Shown here piece after piece: positions 63,966-64,000 of a DNA stretch of 64,000 nt. How positions within the stretch are numbered: position 1 is the stretch's first letter; each line of letters opens with the position of its first letter. Source of the DNA: Paraconiothyrium sp. Pb-2020. Taxonomy: Eukaryota; Ascomycota; Dothideomycetes; Pleosporales; Didymosphaeriaceae. Below the pieces are notes generated by a model that saw only the letters and a list, made by a program, of their open reading frames with translations, did no database searches and was not told the DNA's origin. The stretch covers positions 1,674,001 through 1,738,000 of the forward strand of contig JAJUBI010000003.1 of the NCBI GenBank assembly GCA_022419385.1, read 5' to 3'. A program made the translations under genes and the position numbers.

Positions 63966-64000
63966 AATTTGATTTTCTGTTGCAATTGTTATAAGCTCAG

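Noticed and set aside
63695..63985. Asp/Glu/Val repeat protein antisense frame at the UTP25 start
   Set aside because: It is the other-frame reading of the GGR minisatellite and the UTP25 5' exon.
1..64000. CRISPR array, prokaryotic operons or phage genes
   Set aside because: The spacing, introns and gene families are all eukaryotic and fungal; no regular spacer-repeat array was seen.

Overview
The window looks like nuclear DNA of a filamentous ascomycete (Pezizomycotina), plausibly a dothideomycete. Genes are intron-poor. Introns are 45-76 nt, with GT..AG ends and CTAAC-type branch points. The families found are fungal: a GT90/CAP10 enzyme, a Zn2Cys6 regulator, MFS sugar carriers, UstYa/DUF3433 proteins, GET1, UTP25 and a mitoribosomal RSM25. 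I spliced the multi-exon genes by eye, using reading frame, splice signals and remembered family motifs. Species assignment is inference.

Layout. 0.4-6.7 kb: a GT90 glycosyltransferase, a small two-helix membrane protein, an aquaporin and a small multi-helix membrane protein. 6.9-9.7 kb: two secreted enzymes, a rhamnogalacturonan acetylesterase and a small HExxH zincin. 10.7-16.3 kb: a likely beta-galactoside utilisation cluster of an MFS sugar carrier, a Zn2Cys6 activator and a GH35 enzyme. Its two promoter regions share a motif around AAAATCATCGGA. 16.8-17.7 kb: a short fungal FLDLxxELRNRIYEL-type protein. 17.7-24.0 kb: a decayed zone with broken tandem exon copies and short repeats. At its edge (24.07-24.61 kb) lies a small spliced gene carrying only the C-terminal part of an Argonaute PIWI domain.

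25.2-32.3 kb: a UstYa-like protein, a small secreted protein and a five-exon DUF3433 membrane protein. 34.3-42.7 kb: a serine-rich membrane protein, an amidohydrolase of the decarboxylase type, a short coiled-coil protein, an AVT-type amino-acid transporter with a probable GC-AG intron, and a tannase-type esterase broken by one TGA. 43.2-43.7 kb: two tRNA genes, Arg(UCG) and Pro(UGG). Each has the usual short intron after position 37 plus a second insertion in the D-loop that looks exactly like a spliceosomal intron. This is the most unusual signal in the window.

45.8-54.6 kb: an SV2-like MFS carrier with a 1-nt frameshift, then housekeeping genes: GET1, a prenyltransferase-alpha-repeat protein, RSM25 and a PPR protein. 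The last two are divergent and both probably mitochondrial. 56.7-61.6 kb: an F-box-like gene interrupted by one TAG, followed by a truncated, decayed copy of it. 61.6-64 kb: the nucleolar rRNA-processing factor UTP25.
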